DNA of 64,000 nt from Gigantopelta aegis (GCF_016097555.1 NC_054706.1:47910160-47974159); one strand, 5' to 3'. Numbered from the stretch's first letter, positions 1 to 11,270 are shown. Numbers and translations are program-made. Notes: a model not told the origin generated them from the letters alone.

Positions 1-225
1 TTGGAACGAGAAATGACTCAATGGTTCCACTGACTGAGCCTAAAACGTGAATGCAGATAAGGATGTTTTCTTGGTTCAAACCCCTCCCTGCTCGATCAAA
101 TTCATTTTTTTTCCTCGGTATATTTTTCTGAGGGAGTACGACTCGCAACTTCGGTCGCGATGGCCAAGACCCCACCGTGTAAAGAGCTGTGCATAGGGCT
201 AGGGCTACATCGGCTAATGGGTGTC
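1..225. repeat. Left part of a duplicated spacer block, starting in a SINE-A fragment
   Basis: The first 30 bases match the middle of a minus-strand SINE-A (core ending in the ACGAGAAAT type sequence). The following sequence recurs, diverged, at about 11860-12050 and 21105-21250, in the same order and followed by the same SINE-D-like repeat. I read this as part of a segmental duplication that also carries the secreted EF-hand genes. No gene is seen. Confidence 0.55.
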
Positions 226-620
226 AAACAATGGATTAACACAAATACAACATAAAACGGTGTAAATAACTGTGCAAAGTATAAATATCGCAGTATATTA
301 AAATTTCAAGTATATCGCCTAATATAGGGTTCAAACTAACCTTTTCTTTAAAAGCGTTTATTACAGGTCCGTACAAACAGGTGGGGTAGGGGTTCTGTCT
401 ACATTTTAGTAATGAAGTATCTTGAAACTGCCCCCACACCACCCGAGTGATTGACCCGTGCACCCCAATAAAACATATCGATTGCGACAATGTGGTCGAG
501 TGACGGATGCTAAGAGGCGGTGAAGAGAAGCAGGTAAAATGTTGGTACTGCAGGAGATGTGGGAGGGTGGCGGTGAAGGGGAGACCAGGAAAGCACTTGC
601 GCCCCTACTAAGCGGAGGGA
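226..620 (-). mobile_element. SINE-D-like repeat, copy 1
   Basis: Minus-strand repeat whose 3' end reads, on its own strand, TTTGACACCCATTAGCCGATG. The same sequence recurs at 12030-12430 and, more diverged, at 21300-21780. Shorter relatives carry a (CATT)n tail. The ORFs across it exist only because two copies keep the same open frame; no protein family is recognisable. Confidence 0.5.
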
Positions 621-699
621 ATGAATGAATGTTTAACGACTTTAGCGCACAAAAATACATTGGCTATTGGGTATCCAAGAAAGATACATGAATGAAGCA

Positions 700-846
700 A
701 TTACCGAAACAGTTTAAAAATACAGAAGTTAAAGAGCTATGCAAGCACTATAAATATGCCAAGGGGAGGCTGTTTAATCTTTATCGTGCAGGGAAAGATC
801 TGTAACTGTAATTATGAAGGAGGGGTTTTCGTTTTAAAATGACCAA
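700..846 (+). repeat. Repeat M, partial copy a
   Basis: Fragment of the long repeat family M, recognised by GTGCAGGGAAAGATCTGTAA, which recurs at about 2410, 12605, 16234 and 23425. Only the left portion is present; it runs into a SINE-A. Confidence 0.5.
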
Positions 847-857
847 AAAACCCCAAA

Positions 858-1147
858 CAGAGCTCGCCTGATGCGCGATCGATTCCCATCATTCCCATTG
901 GGCTATGTATCGTTCCAGCCAGTGCGCCACAACTGGCTTAACAAAGACCGTGGTATGTACTATCTTGTCTGTGGGATGGTGCATATGAAAGATCCCTTGC
1001 TGCTAATCGAAAAGAGTAGTCCATTTAGTGGCGACAGCTGGTTTCCTCTCTCATCTGTGTGGTCCTTAACCATATGTCCGACGCCATATAACCGTAAATA
1101 AAATGTGTTGAGTGCGTCGTTAAATACAACATTCCTTTCTTCCTTTC
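858..1147 (+). mobile_element. SINE-A copy, head partly lost
   Basis: Central core (GTGGTATGTACTATC, then AAAGATCCCTTGCTGCTAAT) and 3' tail (CCATATAACCGTAAATAAAA, then a TTTC-rich end) are present; the A-box end of the tRNA-like head is missing. With the SINE-B that follows it forms a pair repeated in the same order at 6083-6590, so 858-1350 and 6083-6590 are duplicates of one segment. Confidence 0.8.
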
Positions 1148-1350
1148 AGGGTTGGGATTTAACTCGGTCGGTTCTGCGCTCGCTTGGGTGCTTGCGTCAC
1201 AGGATTGAACGACTTCAGTGGATCTATAATTTAACTGATTGTTTTTTTCTCCTTCCAACCAGTGCACTACAACTGGTCAAAGGCCGTGGTATGTGCTTTC
1301 CTGTCTGTGGGAAAGTGTATATAGAAGATCTCTTGCTGCATTAAGAAAAA
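1148..1350 (+). mobile_element. SINE-B, 5' half, interrupted by a SINE-C
   Basis: tRNA-like head with A-box-like TTAACTCGGTCGG and the SINE core. It is broken at GCATTAAGAAAAA by a minus-strand SINE-C. The same 13 bases recur at 1716-1728, giving a perfect target-site duplication. Confidence 0.75.
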
Positions 1351-1715
1351 AGAAAGAAAGAAATGTTTTATTTAACGACGCACTCAACACATTTTATTTA
1401 CGGTTATATGGCGTCAGACATATGGTTAAGGACCACACAGATATATAGAAACCCGCTGTCGCCACTACATGGGCTACTCTTTCCGATTAGCAGCAAGGGA
1501 TCTTTTATTTGCGCTTCCCACAGGCAGGATAGCACAAACCATGGCCTTTGTTGAACCAGTTATGGATCACTGGTCGGTGCAAGTGGTTTACACCTACCCA
1601 TTGAGCCTTGCGGAGCACTCACTCAGGTTTTGGAGTCGGTATCTGAATTAAAAATCCCATGCCTCGACTGGGATCCGAACCCAGCATCTACCAGCCTGTA
1701 GACCGATGGCCTAAC
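1351..1715 (-). mobile_element. SINE-C inserted in SINE-B with 13-bp target duplication
   Basis: Minus-strand SINE-C, with its TTTC tail on the left and its tRNA-like head (containing GTTCGGATCC) on the right. The extreme 5' end is missing, as usual for LINE-mobilised elements. The target duplication GCATTAAGAAAAA lies at 1338-1350 and 1716-1728. Confidence 0.85.
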
Positions 1716-1802
1716 GCATTAAGAAAAATGTAGCCGACTATTCGGAGGAGTGTTATGAATACCACCCTGAAACGATGGAACATGACGTTGTCTCCTTCGA
1801 CG

Positions 1803-2122
1803 TGGGGTGGGATGTAGCCCAGTGGTACAGCGTTCGCGCGGTCGGTGTGGGATCGATCCCCGTCGGTGAACCCATTGGGCTATTTCTCGTTCCAACCAGT
1901 GCACCACGACTGGTATATCAAAGACAATGGTATGTACTACCCTGTCTGTGGGATGGTGCATATAAAAGATCCCTTGCTGCTAATCGGAAAGAGTAGCCCA
2001 TGAAGTGGCGACAGCGGGTTTCCTCTCTCAATATCTGTGTGGTCCTTAACCATATGTCCGACGCCGTATAACCGTAAATTAAATGTGTTGAGTGCGTCGT
2101 TAAATAAGACATTTCCTTCCTT
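1803..2122 (+). mobile_element. SINE-A, near full length
   Basis: tRNA-like head with A-box TAGCCCAGTGG and B-box-like GGATCGATCCC, shared core, and the CGTCGTTAAATAA tail ending in a TTCC run. Confidence 0.85.
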
Positions 2123-2252
2123 AACCATCTTGTTTTAAAATTATTAAGAAGGTTGATTGCAATGGCCCAGAATGCATGTAAGATTGTGTACAATTTGAAA
2201 ATCGTCCCGAGAACCACTGTCACGGATTTCTAAATAGAGTGCGTGTAAATAC

Positions 2253-2409
2253 GTTTTCAGTATTAATCATAAAACATAATGGTCCAACACACCCTGTTAG
2301 AAAGTGACTGTCGCAATGTACATGCATCAAGTGATTAAAACTAGCACGTGTAAACGTGTAAGCTGTCAAGAGTACGGATGGAACGTGCAAAACGGGATAC
2401 ACGTTTTTG
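2253..2409 (+). promoter_or_regulatory. Promoter module P0, truncated relic
   Basis: Matches the upstream half of the promoter modules at 6905, 15840, 23090 and 23850, including ACTGTCGCAATGTACATG and GAACGTGCAAAACG. It stops just before the position of the TATA-like GATAAATAA and first exon, where repeat M begins. It probably marks a further duplicated promoter that lost its core. Confidence 0.6.
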
Positions 2410-2478
2410 TGTAGGGAAAGATCTGTAAGGGTAAAAATTAAAGAGGAGGTAGGGTGGTGAGCTGACTCTCTGTGGGAC

Positions 2479-2808
2479 TCTAGGGGCGAGACGTAGCCCA
2501 ATGGTAAAGCACTCGCTTGATGCGCGATCGGTGTGGGATCTATCCCTGTCGGTGCGCCCATTGGGCTATTTCTCGTTCCAGCCAATGCACCACGATTGGT
2601 ATATCAAAGGCCGTGTTATGTACTACCCTGTCTGTGGGATGGTGCATATAAAAGATCCCTTGCGCTGTTAATCGAAAAGAGTAGCCCATGAAGTGGCGAC
2701 AGCAGATTTCTCAATGTGTGGTCCTTAACCATATGTATGACGCCATATAACCGTAAATAAAATATGTTGAGTGCGTCGTTAAATAAAACATTTCTTTCTT
2801 TTTTCTTT
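2479..2808 (+). mobile_element. SINE-A inserted in repeat M copy b
   Basis: Full-length SINE-A (head with TAGCCCAATGG, core, tail). It is flanked by CTCTGTGGGAC (2468-2478) and CTCTGGGGGAC (2809-2819), an 11-bp target duplication with one mismatch. The same site is occupied in M copy c (12666-13269), so the insertion predates duplication of this segment. Confidence 0.85.
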
Positions 2809-2876
2809 CTCTGGGGGACAAATGTGAATGTCATCATGAAACAGTTTTTCTTGATACTAAGTTATTATATTTTCAT

Positions 2877-5735
2877 CCTTCAAGCACACCGACACTCCAC
2901 CGACACCACTTCACCGACCCCCTCCACCGACACCACTCCACCGACATCTTCCACTGATACTAAGTTATTATATTTTCATCCTTCACCCACACCGACACTC
3001 CACCGACACCACTTCACCGATCCCCTCCACCGACCCCCTCCAGCGACACCACTCCACCGACATCTTCCACTGATACTAAGTTATTATATTTTCATCCTTC
3101 AAGCACACCGACACTCCACCGACACCACTTCACCGACCCCCTCCACCGACACCACTTCACCGACCCCCTCCACCGACCCCCTCCAGCGACACCACTCCAC
3201 CGACATCTTCCACTGATACTAAGTTATTATATTTTCATCCTTCACCCACACCGACACTCCACCGACACCACTTCACCGATCCCCTCCACCGACATCTTCC
3301 ACTGATACTAAGTTATTATATTTTCATCCTTCAAGCACACCGACACTCCACCGACACCACTTCACCGACCCCCTCCACCGACACCACTCCACCGACCCCC
3401 TCCACCGACACCACTCCACCGACCCCCTCCACCGACATCTTCCACTGATACTAAGTTATTATATTTTCATCCTTCAAGCACACCGACACTCCACCGACAC
3501 CACTTCACCGACCCCCTCCACCGACACCACTCCACCGACCCCCTCCACCGACACCACTCCACCGACCCCCTCCACCGACATCTTCCACTGATACTAAGTT
3601 ATTATATTTTCATCCTTCTAGCACACCGACACCACTTCACCGACCCCCTCCACCGACACAACTCCACCGACACCACTCCACCGACACCCTCCACCGACAT
3701 CTTCCACTGATACTAAGTTATTATATTTTCATCCTTCAAGCACACTGACACCACTTCACCGACCCCCTCCACCGACACCACTCCACCGACACCACTCCAC
3801 CGACACCACTCCACCGACACCACTTCACCGACCCCCTCCACCGACACCACTCCACCGACACCACTCCACCGACACCACTCCACCGACCCCCTCCACCGAC
3901 CCCCTCCACCGACATCTTCCACTGATACTAAGTTATTATATTTTCATCCTTCTAGCACACCGACACCACTTCACCGACCCCCTCCACCGACACAACTCCA
4001 CCGACCCCCTCCACCGACACCACTCCACCGACACCCTCCACCGACATCTTCCACTGATACTAAGTTATTATATTTTCATCCTTCAAGCACACTGACACCA
4101 CTTCACCGACCCCCTCCACCGACACCACTCCACCGACCCCCTCCACCGACATCTTCCACTGATACTAAGTTATTATATTTTCATCCTTCAAGCACACCGA
4201 CACTCCACCGACACCACTTCACCGACCCCCTCCACCGACACCACTCCACCGACCCCCTCCACCGACACCACTCCACCGACACCACTCCACCGACACCCTC
4301 CACCGACATCTTCCACTGATACTAAGTTATTATATTTTCATCCTTCAAGCACACCGACACCACTTCACCGACCCCCTCCACCGACACTGCTCCACCAACC
4401 CCCTCCACCGACACCACTCCACCGACACCCTCCACCGACATCTTCCACTGATACTAAGTTATTATATTTTCATCCTTCAAGCACACCGACACTCCACCGA
4501 CACCACTTCACCGACCCCCTCCACCGACACCACTCCACCGACCCCCTCCACCGACACCACTCCACCGACCCCCTCCACCGACATCTTCCACTGATACTAA
4601 AAGTTAAAAGTTTGTTTTATTTAACGACGCCACTAGAGCACATTGATTTTTAATCTTATCATCGGCTATTGGACGTCAAACCCACTGATACTAAGTTATT
4701 ATATTTTCATCCTTCAAGCACACTGACACCACTTCACCGACCCCCTCCACCGACACCACTCCACCGACCCCCTCCACCGACATCTTCCACTGATACTAAG
4801 TTATTATATTTTCATCCTTCACCACACCGACACTCCACCGACACCCTCCACCGACATCTTCCACTGATACTAAGTTATTATATTTTCATCCTTCACCCAC
4901 ACCGACACTCCACCGACCCCCTCCACCGACATCTTCCACTGATACTAAGTTATTATATTTTCATCCTTCAAGCACACCGACACCACTTCATCGACCCCCT
5001 CCACCGACACCACTCCACCGACCCCCTCCACCGACACCACTCCACCGACACCCTCCACCGACATCTTCCACTGATACTAAGTTATTATATTTTCATCCTT
5101 CAAGCACACTGACACCACTTCACCGACCCCCTCCACCGACACCACTCCACCGACACCCTCCACCGACATCTTCCACTGATACTAAGTTATTATATTTTCA
5201 TCCTTCAAGCACACCGACACTCCACCGACACTCCACCGACACCCTCCACCGACATCTTCCACTGATACTAAGTTATTATATTTTCATCCTTCAAGCACAC
5301 CGACACCACTTCATCGACCCCCTCCACCGACACCACTCCACCGACCCCCTCCACCGACACCACTCCACGACACCCTCCACCGACATCTTCCACTGATACT
5401 AAGTTATTATATTTTCATCCTTCAAGCACACTGACACCACTTCACCGACCCCCTCCACCGACACCACTCCACCGACACCCTCCACCGACATCTTCCACTG
5501 ATACTAAGTTATTATATTTTCATCCTTCAAGCACACCGACACTCCACCGACACCACTTCACCGACCCCCTCCACCGACACCACTCCACCGACAGCCTCCA
5601 CCGACCCGACACACTCCACCGACATCTTCCACTGATACTAAGTTATTATATTTTCATCCTTCACCCACACTCCACCGACCCCCTCCACCGACCCGACACA
5701 CTCCACCGACCCGACACTCCACCGACACACTCCAC
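2877..5735 (+). repeat. Two-level minisatellite grown inside repeat M
   Basis: About two dozen higher-order units of roughly 70-220 bp. Each has a constant part (GATACTAAGTTATTATATTT followed by TCATCCTTC) and a variable number of 13-14-bp subunits (CACCGACACCACTC, CACCGACCCCCTC). The constant part is M's own sequence, found once in M copies c and e, so the array arose by local duplication. The strand is almost free of G except in CCGAC, and the other strand has repeated G5 runs. ORFs here, rich in Pro, Thr and Ser, are by-products of the repeat. Confidence 0.95.
4600..4681 (-). mobile_element. SINE-B-type tail fragment inside the minisatellite
   Basis: A single minisatellite unit is interrupted by a fragment reading TTGTTTTATTTAACGACGCC, then CACTAGAGCACATTGAT, the 3' end of the B-type tail in minus orientation. 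It is much shorter than a complete SINE. Confidence 0.75.
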
Positions 5736-6065
5736 CGAAGAAAGGTTGGGACAGGTCGTTCTCCCACCGACCTTCGAAGTTTACTCATTCTGTTTTAAAA
5801 TGATGAAAAAATTAGGATTGAACCACTGTCCTTAGTTTTCAAAATAATGCATGTCAATATTTTATCAACCGTATTAATCATTAAACATCTGGCCCAACAC
5901 ACCTGGCGCTGAAGTACCAAAGGTCGTGGTATGTACTATCCTGTTTGAAGCATAGAAAAGATCCCTTGCCGCCAATCGGAAAAAGTAGAACATTGAGTGG
6001 CAGCAACGCGTTTTATTTCTCATTATCATGTCCGACTCCATATAACCATGACTAAAAATATTTCG

Positions 6066-6082
6066 CGGGGGGGGGGGGGGGG
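6066..6082. repeat. Poly-G run
   Basis: An uninterrupted G run at the junction of repeat M and the next SINE-A head. Confidence 0.9.
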
Positions 6083-6405
6083 TAGCTCAGTGGTACAGCC
6101 TGTTGCGCGATCGATCTTTTAGATCGATTCCCATCGGTGGGCCCATTGGGCTATATCTCGTTCCAGCCAGTGCTCCACAACTGGCTTAACAAAGGCCGTG
6201 CTATGTACTAACCTGTCTGTGGGATGGTGCATATAAAAGATCCATTGCTGCTAATCGAAAATCGAAAAGAGTAGCCCATGAAGTGACGACAGCGGGTTTT
6301 CTCTCTCATATTTGTGTGGTCCTTAACCATATGTCCGACACCATATAACCGTAAATAAAATGTGTTGAGTGCGTCGTTAAATAAAACATTCCTTTCTTCC
6401 TTTCA
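6083..6405 (+). mobile_element. SINE-A copy (duplicate of the 858 copy)
   Basis: Head with TAGCTCAGTGG, core and tail present. With the next SINE-B it repeats the arrangement at 858-1350. Confidence 0.85.
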
Positions 6406-6590
6406 GGGTTGAGATTTAGCTCAGTCGGTTGTGCGCTCGCTTGGGTGCTTGCGTCACAGAATCGAACGACTTAAGTGAATCTATAACTGGGGTTTTTTCT
6501 CGTTCCAACCAGTGCACCACGACTGGTCAAAGGCCGTTGTATGTGCTTTCCTGTCTGTGGGAAAGTATATATAGAAGATCTCTTGAAGAT
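6406..6590 (+). mobile_element. SINE-B, 5' half
   Basis: Head with TTAGCTCAGTCGG and core, closely matching 1148-1337. It lacks the 3' tail. Confidence 0.75.
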
Positions 6591-6631
6591 ATAGAATGTC
6601 TCCTTCGACATTTACCCATCCTGTTTTGGGG

Positions 6632-6866
6632 CGGGAATTAGGTCAATCGATTGAGCACTCGCCTGAGGTGCTTGCGTCGCAGGATCAAACCACCTCGGTA
6701 GATCAATTCAACCGATTGTTTTCTCTCTCGTTCCAACCAGTGCAGAACGTGGTATGTGCTTTCCTGTCTGTTAGAAAGTGCATGTTAAAAGCTCCCTTGC
6801 TGCTAATGGTAAAATATCTCGAGTTTCCTCGGATGACTACGAATCATAATTACCAAATGTGGTGCT
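6632..6866 (+). mobile_element. SINE-B copy
   Basis: Head (AATTAGGTCAATCGATTGAG, B-box-like CAGGATCAAACC), core and the start of the B-type tail. It abuts promoter module P1. Confidence 0.75.
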
Positions 6867-6904
6867 GTAAATATGTTTTCAGTATTAATCATAAAACATT
6901 ATGG

Positions 6905-7130
6905 TCCACCACACCCTGTTAAAAAGAGACTGTCGCAATGTACATGCATCAAGTGATTAAAACAGTACGCACGTGTAAACGTGTAAGCTCTCAAGAGTAC
7001 GGACGGAACGTGCAAAACGAGATACACGTTTGATCACCTGACTAGTCCACAGAGATAAATAACCGAAACCTAGCAGTTTGATCATTTCATCGTGTTTCAG
7101 CTTTCTCTGTGTTGTAAAATTATCGTTCAA
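6905..7130 (+). promoter_or_regulatory. Promoter module P1 and noncoding exon 1 of secreted EF-hand gene copy 1
   Basis: A TATA-like GATAAATAA lies at 7054-7062. A CACGTG E-box lies at 6970-6975, and a degenerate CACCTG site sits where the other modules have a second CACGTG. The transcript probably starts about 25-35 bases after the TATA-like box. The first exon ends at 7130, directly followed by a consensus donor GTAAGT. The next acceptor is at 7976-7977, just before the start codon. Support comes from conservation of the same block in modules P2, P3 and P4. Confidence 0.7.
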
Positions 7131-7977
7131 GTAAGTGGCTTTTATTTATTAAACAGATGACATATGTCCGACGCTATATAACCGTAAATAAAATGTGCTG
7201 AGTGCGTCGTTAAATACCATAAACCATTTCCTTCCTTTATTAAACTGTTGATTTTTTTTTTTTTTAATGTTTTTTTTTTTTATGTTTTAGTGTATACAAG
7301 TACAATGTATAGGAATATTATATATTGTATATTTATATTATATTATAATATATTATAATATATATTTATATTTTTATATATTTATATATATATTTTTTTT
7401 TAATTCAAGCCATTCGCCTGCACGCTCACCCTCATGACGGTTGTGCTTTGTTTCGCTGTTAGGTTGGTGGTTTGGTTTTGGCGTTACCACAAAGATGCCA
7501 TGGTTCAATCACACCTTCGTCCCCCTCTCCTCCCACCCCCCCACCATCGCCACCTTGCCCCACCGTGTGGTGCCCAATATAAAATCCCATTTATGTCAAT
7601 GGGTGGGGACATGCTTAAAGGATATACATGTGTGAGTTTTAAAATTGCCGATTCGGATCCAACTAGCTGGGGAGTAGAGGGACGTAGAAAGGGTGATTCT
7701 TTTCTACGTCCGGATATCGTTACATGCCCTATAATGTATAGCTGGTATTCAAAACTTGAGGCACAATGTTTCAACAGTTTATCGACCGAAATGGTGCAAA
7801 AAAAAGGGACACGAACCTAAAATGTATATAATATACTCCCTAATCCCGATGTTTTCAAGTACTTGCATCATTAGCATCTCCCAACATGAACAATAGCGAT
7901 ATTTTAATGCGCTAGTACTAGGTGATTTCATGCCTTTTTTTTTTTCTTTTTTTCTTTTTTCATAGTTAGCCTTGCAG
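7131..7977 (+). other. Intron 1 of gene copy 1
   Basis: Contains a short SINE tail (7156-7222), an AT-rich run (7250-7400), and sequence at 7420-7600 that matches 24118-24290 in copy 3. A long polypyrimidine tract precedes the acceptor. Open frames here have no recognisable homology. Confidence 0.65.
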
Positions 7978-8185
7978 AATGAAGACTGCTTATTTCTTCG
8001 TGGTTCTGCTGGCCTTGACCTTCGTCCCAGAGCACGTGGATGGCTGGTTTTTCCGGTCTGTGCGCAGAATTCGCTTCAGTCCGTACCACACGCTGGGTTG
8101 TATGGCGGCCTGCAAGTGGGCCAGGAGCTGGGCGTGTAAGGCCTGCAAGAGGAAGAGGGGACTCGATGTGCCGGATGCAGATGAG
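7978..8185 (+). CDS. Exon 2 of copy 1: signal peptide and basic four-cysteine peptide
   Basis: The acceptor CTTGCAG ends at 7977 and ATG is at 7979-7981. The exon encodes exactly the signal peptide, the basic peptide and the KRKR site plus a short acidic linker, and ends in phase 0 before the EF-hand exons. Apart from one extra GAT codon in copy 2, it differs from exon 2 of copy 2 at only two silent positions. Confidence 0.9.
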
Positions 8186-10779
8186 GTAACTTGGTAAAAT
8201 TTCATATAGCAAATGGCCTCGGTTTCAAATTGTACATTAATGGGTAACCTCATTTTCCTTAAAGGGTGAGAATGTCTATATGGTGTATAATTTGAAATGT
8301 TTTGCACTATTTTGTTTAAATATAAATCACATAAGGCAATTTGTTAAATGCTCGTATAAATTCACCATATTGTTAAATTGAAATGTTCTAGAAATGTAAA
8401 TCCTGGTAAAAAAACCCTGATAAAACGTCAACCAATAAAATGAAAGATACGACGGACATATACTACATGGTATCATGATTTGGAAGCATAGTTTAATCAT
8501 TAGCTATTATAGCAATACAAATTATAGCAATACAAATTATAGCAATACAAATTATAGCAATACAAATTATGATTTTCATTCTATAGTTTCTGCTGCGGGG
8601 TGTAGCCCAGTAGTACAGCGCTCTATCGATGCGCGGTCTGTGTGCGACCGATCCCCATCAGTGGGCCCATTGGGTTATTTATCGTTCCAGCCAATGCTTC
8701 ATATCTGGTGTAACAAAGGCCCTGGTATGTACTGTCTGTGGGATGGTGCATATAAAGACCCCTTGCTGCTAACTGAAAAGAGTAGCCTATGAAGTGGCGA
8801 CAGCGGGTTTCCTCTCAATATCTGTGTGGTCCTTAACCCTGTTTGACACCATATAACCGTAAATAAAATGTGCGTCGTTAAATAAAACATTTCATTCCTT
8901 AGTGTTTCTGGTAGCCCTTGGTTTGTAGATAAAAAAACAAAACAAAAAAACCCATGAATCTTCACCTATTCAGTATACCAAATATTCTCTAGTGGGGTCA
9001 TAAGCAAACCACTTTAATATACCAAATCCAACTTTGCATTTGCCACATTGTATAAAGTTTTGTTTAACGACACCACTAGAGCACGGTGATTTATGGTCAT
9101 TTTGACTGTCATAGGTGGGGGGGAAACTCGCTCCATTTTTTTTCTTTTTTTTTAATGCAGAAAGGTATTTAAATTTTTTTTATATATGCACTTTCCCACA
9201 AGGATGGCACATACCACGGCTTGATATACTAGTCGTGGTGCACAGGCTAGAACGAGAAAAGGCCCAATTGTCCCACCGACGGGATCGATCCCAGACTGAC
9301 CGCGCATCAAGCGAATGCTTTACCACTGGGCTACATCACGCCCTGTCACATTGTAGAAGATGAATTGGAAATATACTGAAAATGTGACATTTATTCCAGG
9401 ATGACGTCACCAAGGTTATGCATGATTTGGATTTGAACGGAGATGGTTTTGTTGAACTTGTCGAGATCGCTCACGTGACGGGTCTGAAAATGTCTAATCC
9501 AATTCTACTGGCTAAATTCCACAAAGCCGATACAGACGGTAAGAATTTACCTTAACAAATGCAGGTACATAAAGTAATTTAAATTGCACTGCCCCAATTT
9601 CGGTTAGCGGTTAGTTTTAAATTAAAATTGCAATATATCCTTAAATTTGTAGGACTGATATTTGTATTTGGCACAGAGTACATAGTTTAAGATTATATTT
9701 TTATATTATTATTTTAAGCTTATTTTTAGCTTGTCTCGAACGTTATTTGAACGACGGCGTGCATGGTAGCGTGGCTTCCTTCAGGTAATGGCACATTTAA
9801 CCTAAAATTAAAGTGCATTAACTTTCCATTGCGTACTTTTGCGTACTTGCCTGTACCAACTCACACTGACATGTGATGAATGTGAAATATTCTTAATAAG
9901 ATTTTTTTTTTTTTTTTTTTTTATGTACGAGCTACTGTTGTGCGTATACTAGGGTAGTCTGTTTCTACCCATTTGTCGGAAGCTGTTCCTCAACCCAATT
10001 CTTTTTCGGTTTCACTTTACATTTTGAGGGGTGTTGGGATGTATTTATTCATGGTATGTTTGAATGAAACTAGCAATTTTAGCCATTTTAGCCACGTTAC
10101 TAATATGTGGTGTGTGGTGTATATATGTGTGTATATGTATATGTATATGTATATGTATAATATATGATATATGAGATAGATATGAGATAGATATGAGATA
10201 GATATAAAATCTGGCACTATTACTTTGAAACTGAAATTTAGTAAGTTGAGGTGTCATTATCGCAGGTATTAAATCCTATTTCTACGATGGGTTTTTGCTT
10301 CCAACTGATTTTCCCCTTTTCCGTTTTTTTTTTTTTTGATCAGGTGATGGCGAACTGGACCTACCTGAATTGGCAGCTTTCCACTTCGAGAACAAAAAGG
10401 AATGTGAGTAACCATTGAAAGATTTTAAAGTTTAAAATTTCTATACTTTTGACGGTAATGTCTACCCATATCTGTTCTCGATCCCATCCTGATCTATCAA
10501 TGGCCGTGGTATGTTGTGTCTCAAAGGAATATAATGCATGTAGATTATATCTGTCGCATAAAAAAAAAAAATTAACTTCAAATTAAAACCATTTTATGAA
10601 AACTAAGGGTCATCATAAATATACAACGCGAAGTGTCCACATACCTTGACTATGCATTTCTTGTTTCAGTTCTGGAAGCCATTGCCGAGCACGGACATTA
10701 ACATGAGAAGCATCATCCAGCACATTCGGCCGACACTTGTCGTTATGTCATGTACGCGGGTGAAGGGTTTTCAATAAAT
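7978..10779 (+). CDS. Secreted cationic-peptide / double EF-hand precursor, copy 1 (145 aa)
   Basis: Coding exons are 7979-8185, 9400-9538, 10344-10403 and 10670-10701, all with GT/AG borders. Residues 1-22 are a signal peptide ending VDG. Residues 23-60 form a basic peptide starting WFFRSVRRIR with cysteines at 41, 45, 53 and 56 (C-x3-C-x7-C-x2-C), 11 Lys/Arg and no acidic residue. It ends in KRKR (57-60), a proprotein-convertase-type site. Residues 61-145 carry about 21 Asp/Glu against 6 Lys. They hold two canonical EF-hand loops: DLNGDGFVELVE (80-91) and DTDGDGELDLPE (113-124, split by an intron). An AATAAA lies at 10773-10778. The architecture suggests a secreted precursor in which a basic peptide is paired with an acidic calcium-binding partner; an antimicrobial role is inference. 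Alternatives are a shell-matrix or haemolymph calcium-binding protein. I do not recognise a named family. Confidence 0.85.
8506..8565 (+). repeat. 15-bp tandem repeat, four units
   Basis: ATTATAGCAATACAA repeated four times without change, within intron 2 of gene copy 1. Confidence 0.95.
8594..8899 (+). mobile_element. SINE-A in intron 2 of gene copy 1
   Basis: Head with TAGCCCAGTAG, core and tail. Absent from the corresponding intron of copy 2, so inserted after the gene duplication or lost there. Confidence 0.85.
9056..9342 (-). mobile_element. Mosaic SINE: A-type head with B-type tail
   Basis: Minus strand. The left end is the B-type 3' tail (TTTGTTTAACGACACCACTA). The right end is an A-type tRNA-like head (TTTACCACTGGGCTACATCA). 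A G run and a T run lie between. It is in intron 2 of gene copy 1. Confidence 0.7.
10120..10206. repeat. TATATG microsatellite and short GAGATAGATAT repeat
   Basis: Simple repeats in intron 3 of gene copy 1. Confidence 0.9.
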
Positions 10780-10809
10780 ATTTAAAAAAAAAAAAAAAAT
10801 TCGTTGCGC

Positions 10810-11270
10810 TTTTTTTTCTCTTAAAAAGCAAAACTTGGATGCCAGTATTTGATGTTGAAGGCCTATTGGCCACATGTTTAAAATGAAATTCAGCTGTTTC
10901 ATTAGATCTGTCGTTTGGCGCTAGTCGTACACATTTGCGTTCATTCGTTAATGAATGGCTTATTGTGGGCGATTGCTCGGATGTAGGCGATTGCTCGGAT
11001 GTAGTGCTATCTGAAGGTGCGATTGGTCATGGGATCGATCGCCCTTGGTGGACCATCCAGTTGCATTGTTCAATAGTACACTACGACAGCCAGTGTTGTA
11101 TTCTGTCCTGCCTCATTGTATGGGACTAATTCCTTGCTATTAATCGTGGGAGTATCCCCATGTGACCTGTTTTGTATTCTAGAGTGTCTTTCGGCGCTAA
11201 ACTGGAAACGATCGGCACATTTTAGGTGTTGGGGTGGAAGGATTTCGTATAAGCCTAAGCCTATCTATAC
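10810..11270. other. Spacer after gene copy 1
   Basis: No gene. The first part matches sequence after copy 2 (19800 onward) and copy 3 (25625 onward), including the motif AGGATGCCAGTATT. The stretch 10970-11090 matches 20110-20215 (GATTGGTCATGGGATCGATC). This places the duplication breakpoint well downstream of the genes. Confidence 0.6.

Larger units (their letters stand above)
2410..6065 (+). repeat. Repeat M, copy b, split by a SINE-A and swollen by a minisatellite
   Basis: The left part (2410-2478) and right part (2809 onward) are separated by a SINE-A. The part after 5736 (GAAGAAAGGTTGGGACAGG onward) is the normal right half of M and ends in a SINE-like 3' domain. Copies d, e and f (16135, 22240, 23330) show the uninterrupted state. 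Internally the short C-rich stretch of M has expanded to about 2.9 kb. Confidence 0.75.

Noticed and set aside
1803-1870. tRNA genes at SINE heads
   Set aside because: A- and B-box-like motifs are present, but no full cloverleaf was found and each head continues into a SINE core.
1363-1954. Recurrent frames reading [20 protein letters not shown] and similar throughout the window
   Set aside because: They are SINE tails and cores read in frame; the same peptide appears at more than fifteen SINE copies.
2764-5112. Open frames of about 150 codons rich in Ser, Pro and Thr
   Set aside because: They lie in the minisatellite, read the repeat unit, and have no start context or homology.
2877-5735. 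CRISPR-like alternation of a constant part and variable parts
   Set aside because: The variable parts are themselves short tandem subunits, the genome is animal, and no cas genes exist.
10783-10799. A run after the AATAAA of gene copy 1 as a sign of retroposition
   Set aside because: The gene keeps all introns; the other copies have shorter A runs at the same place.
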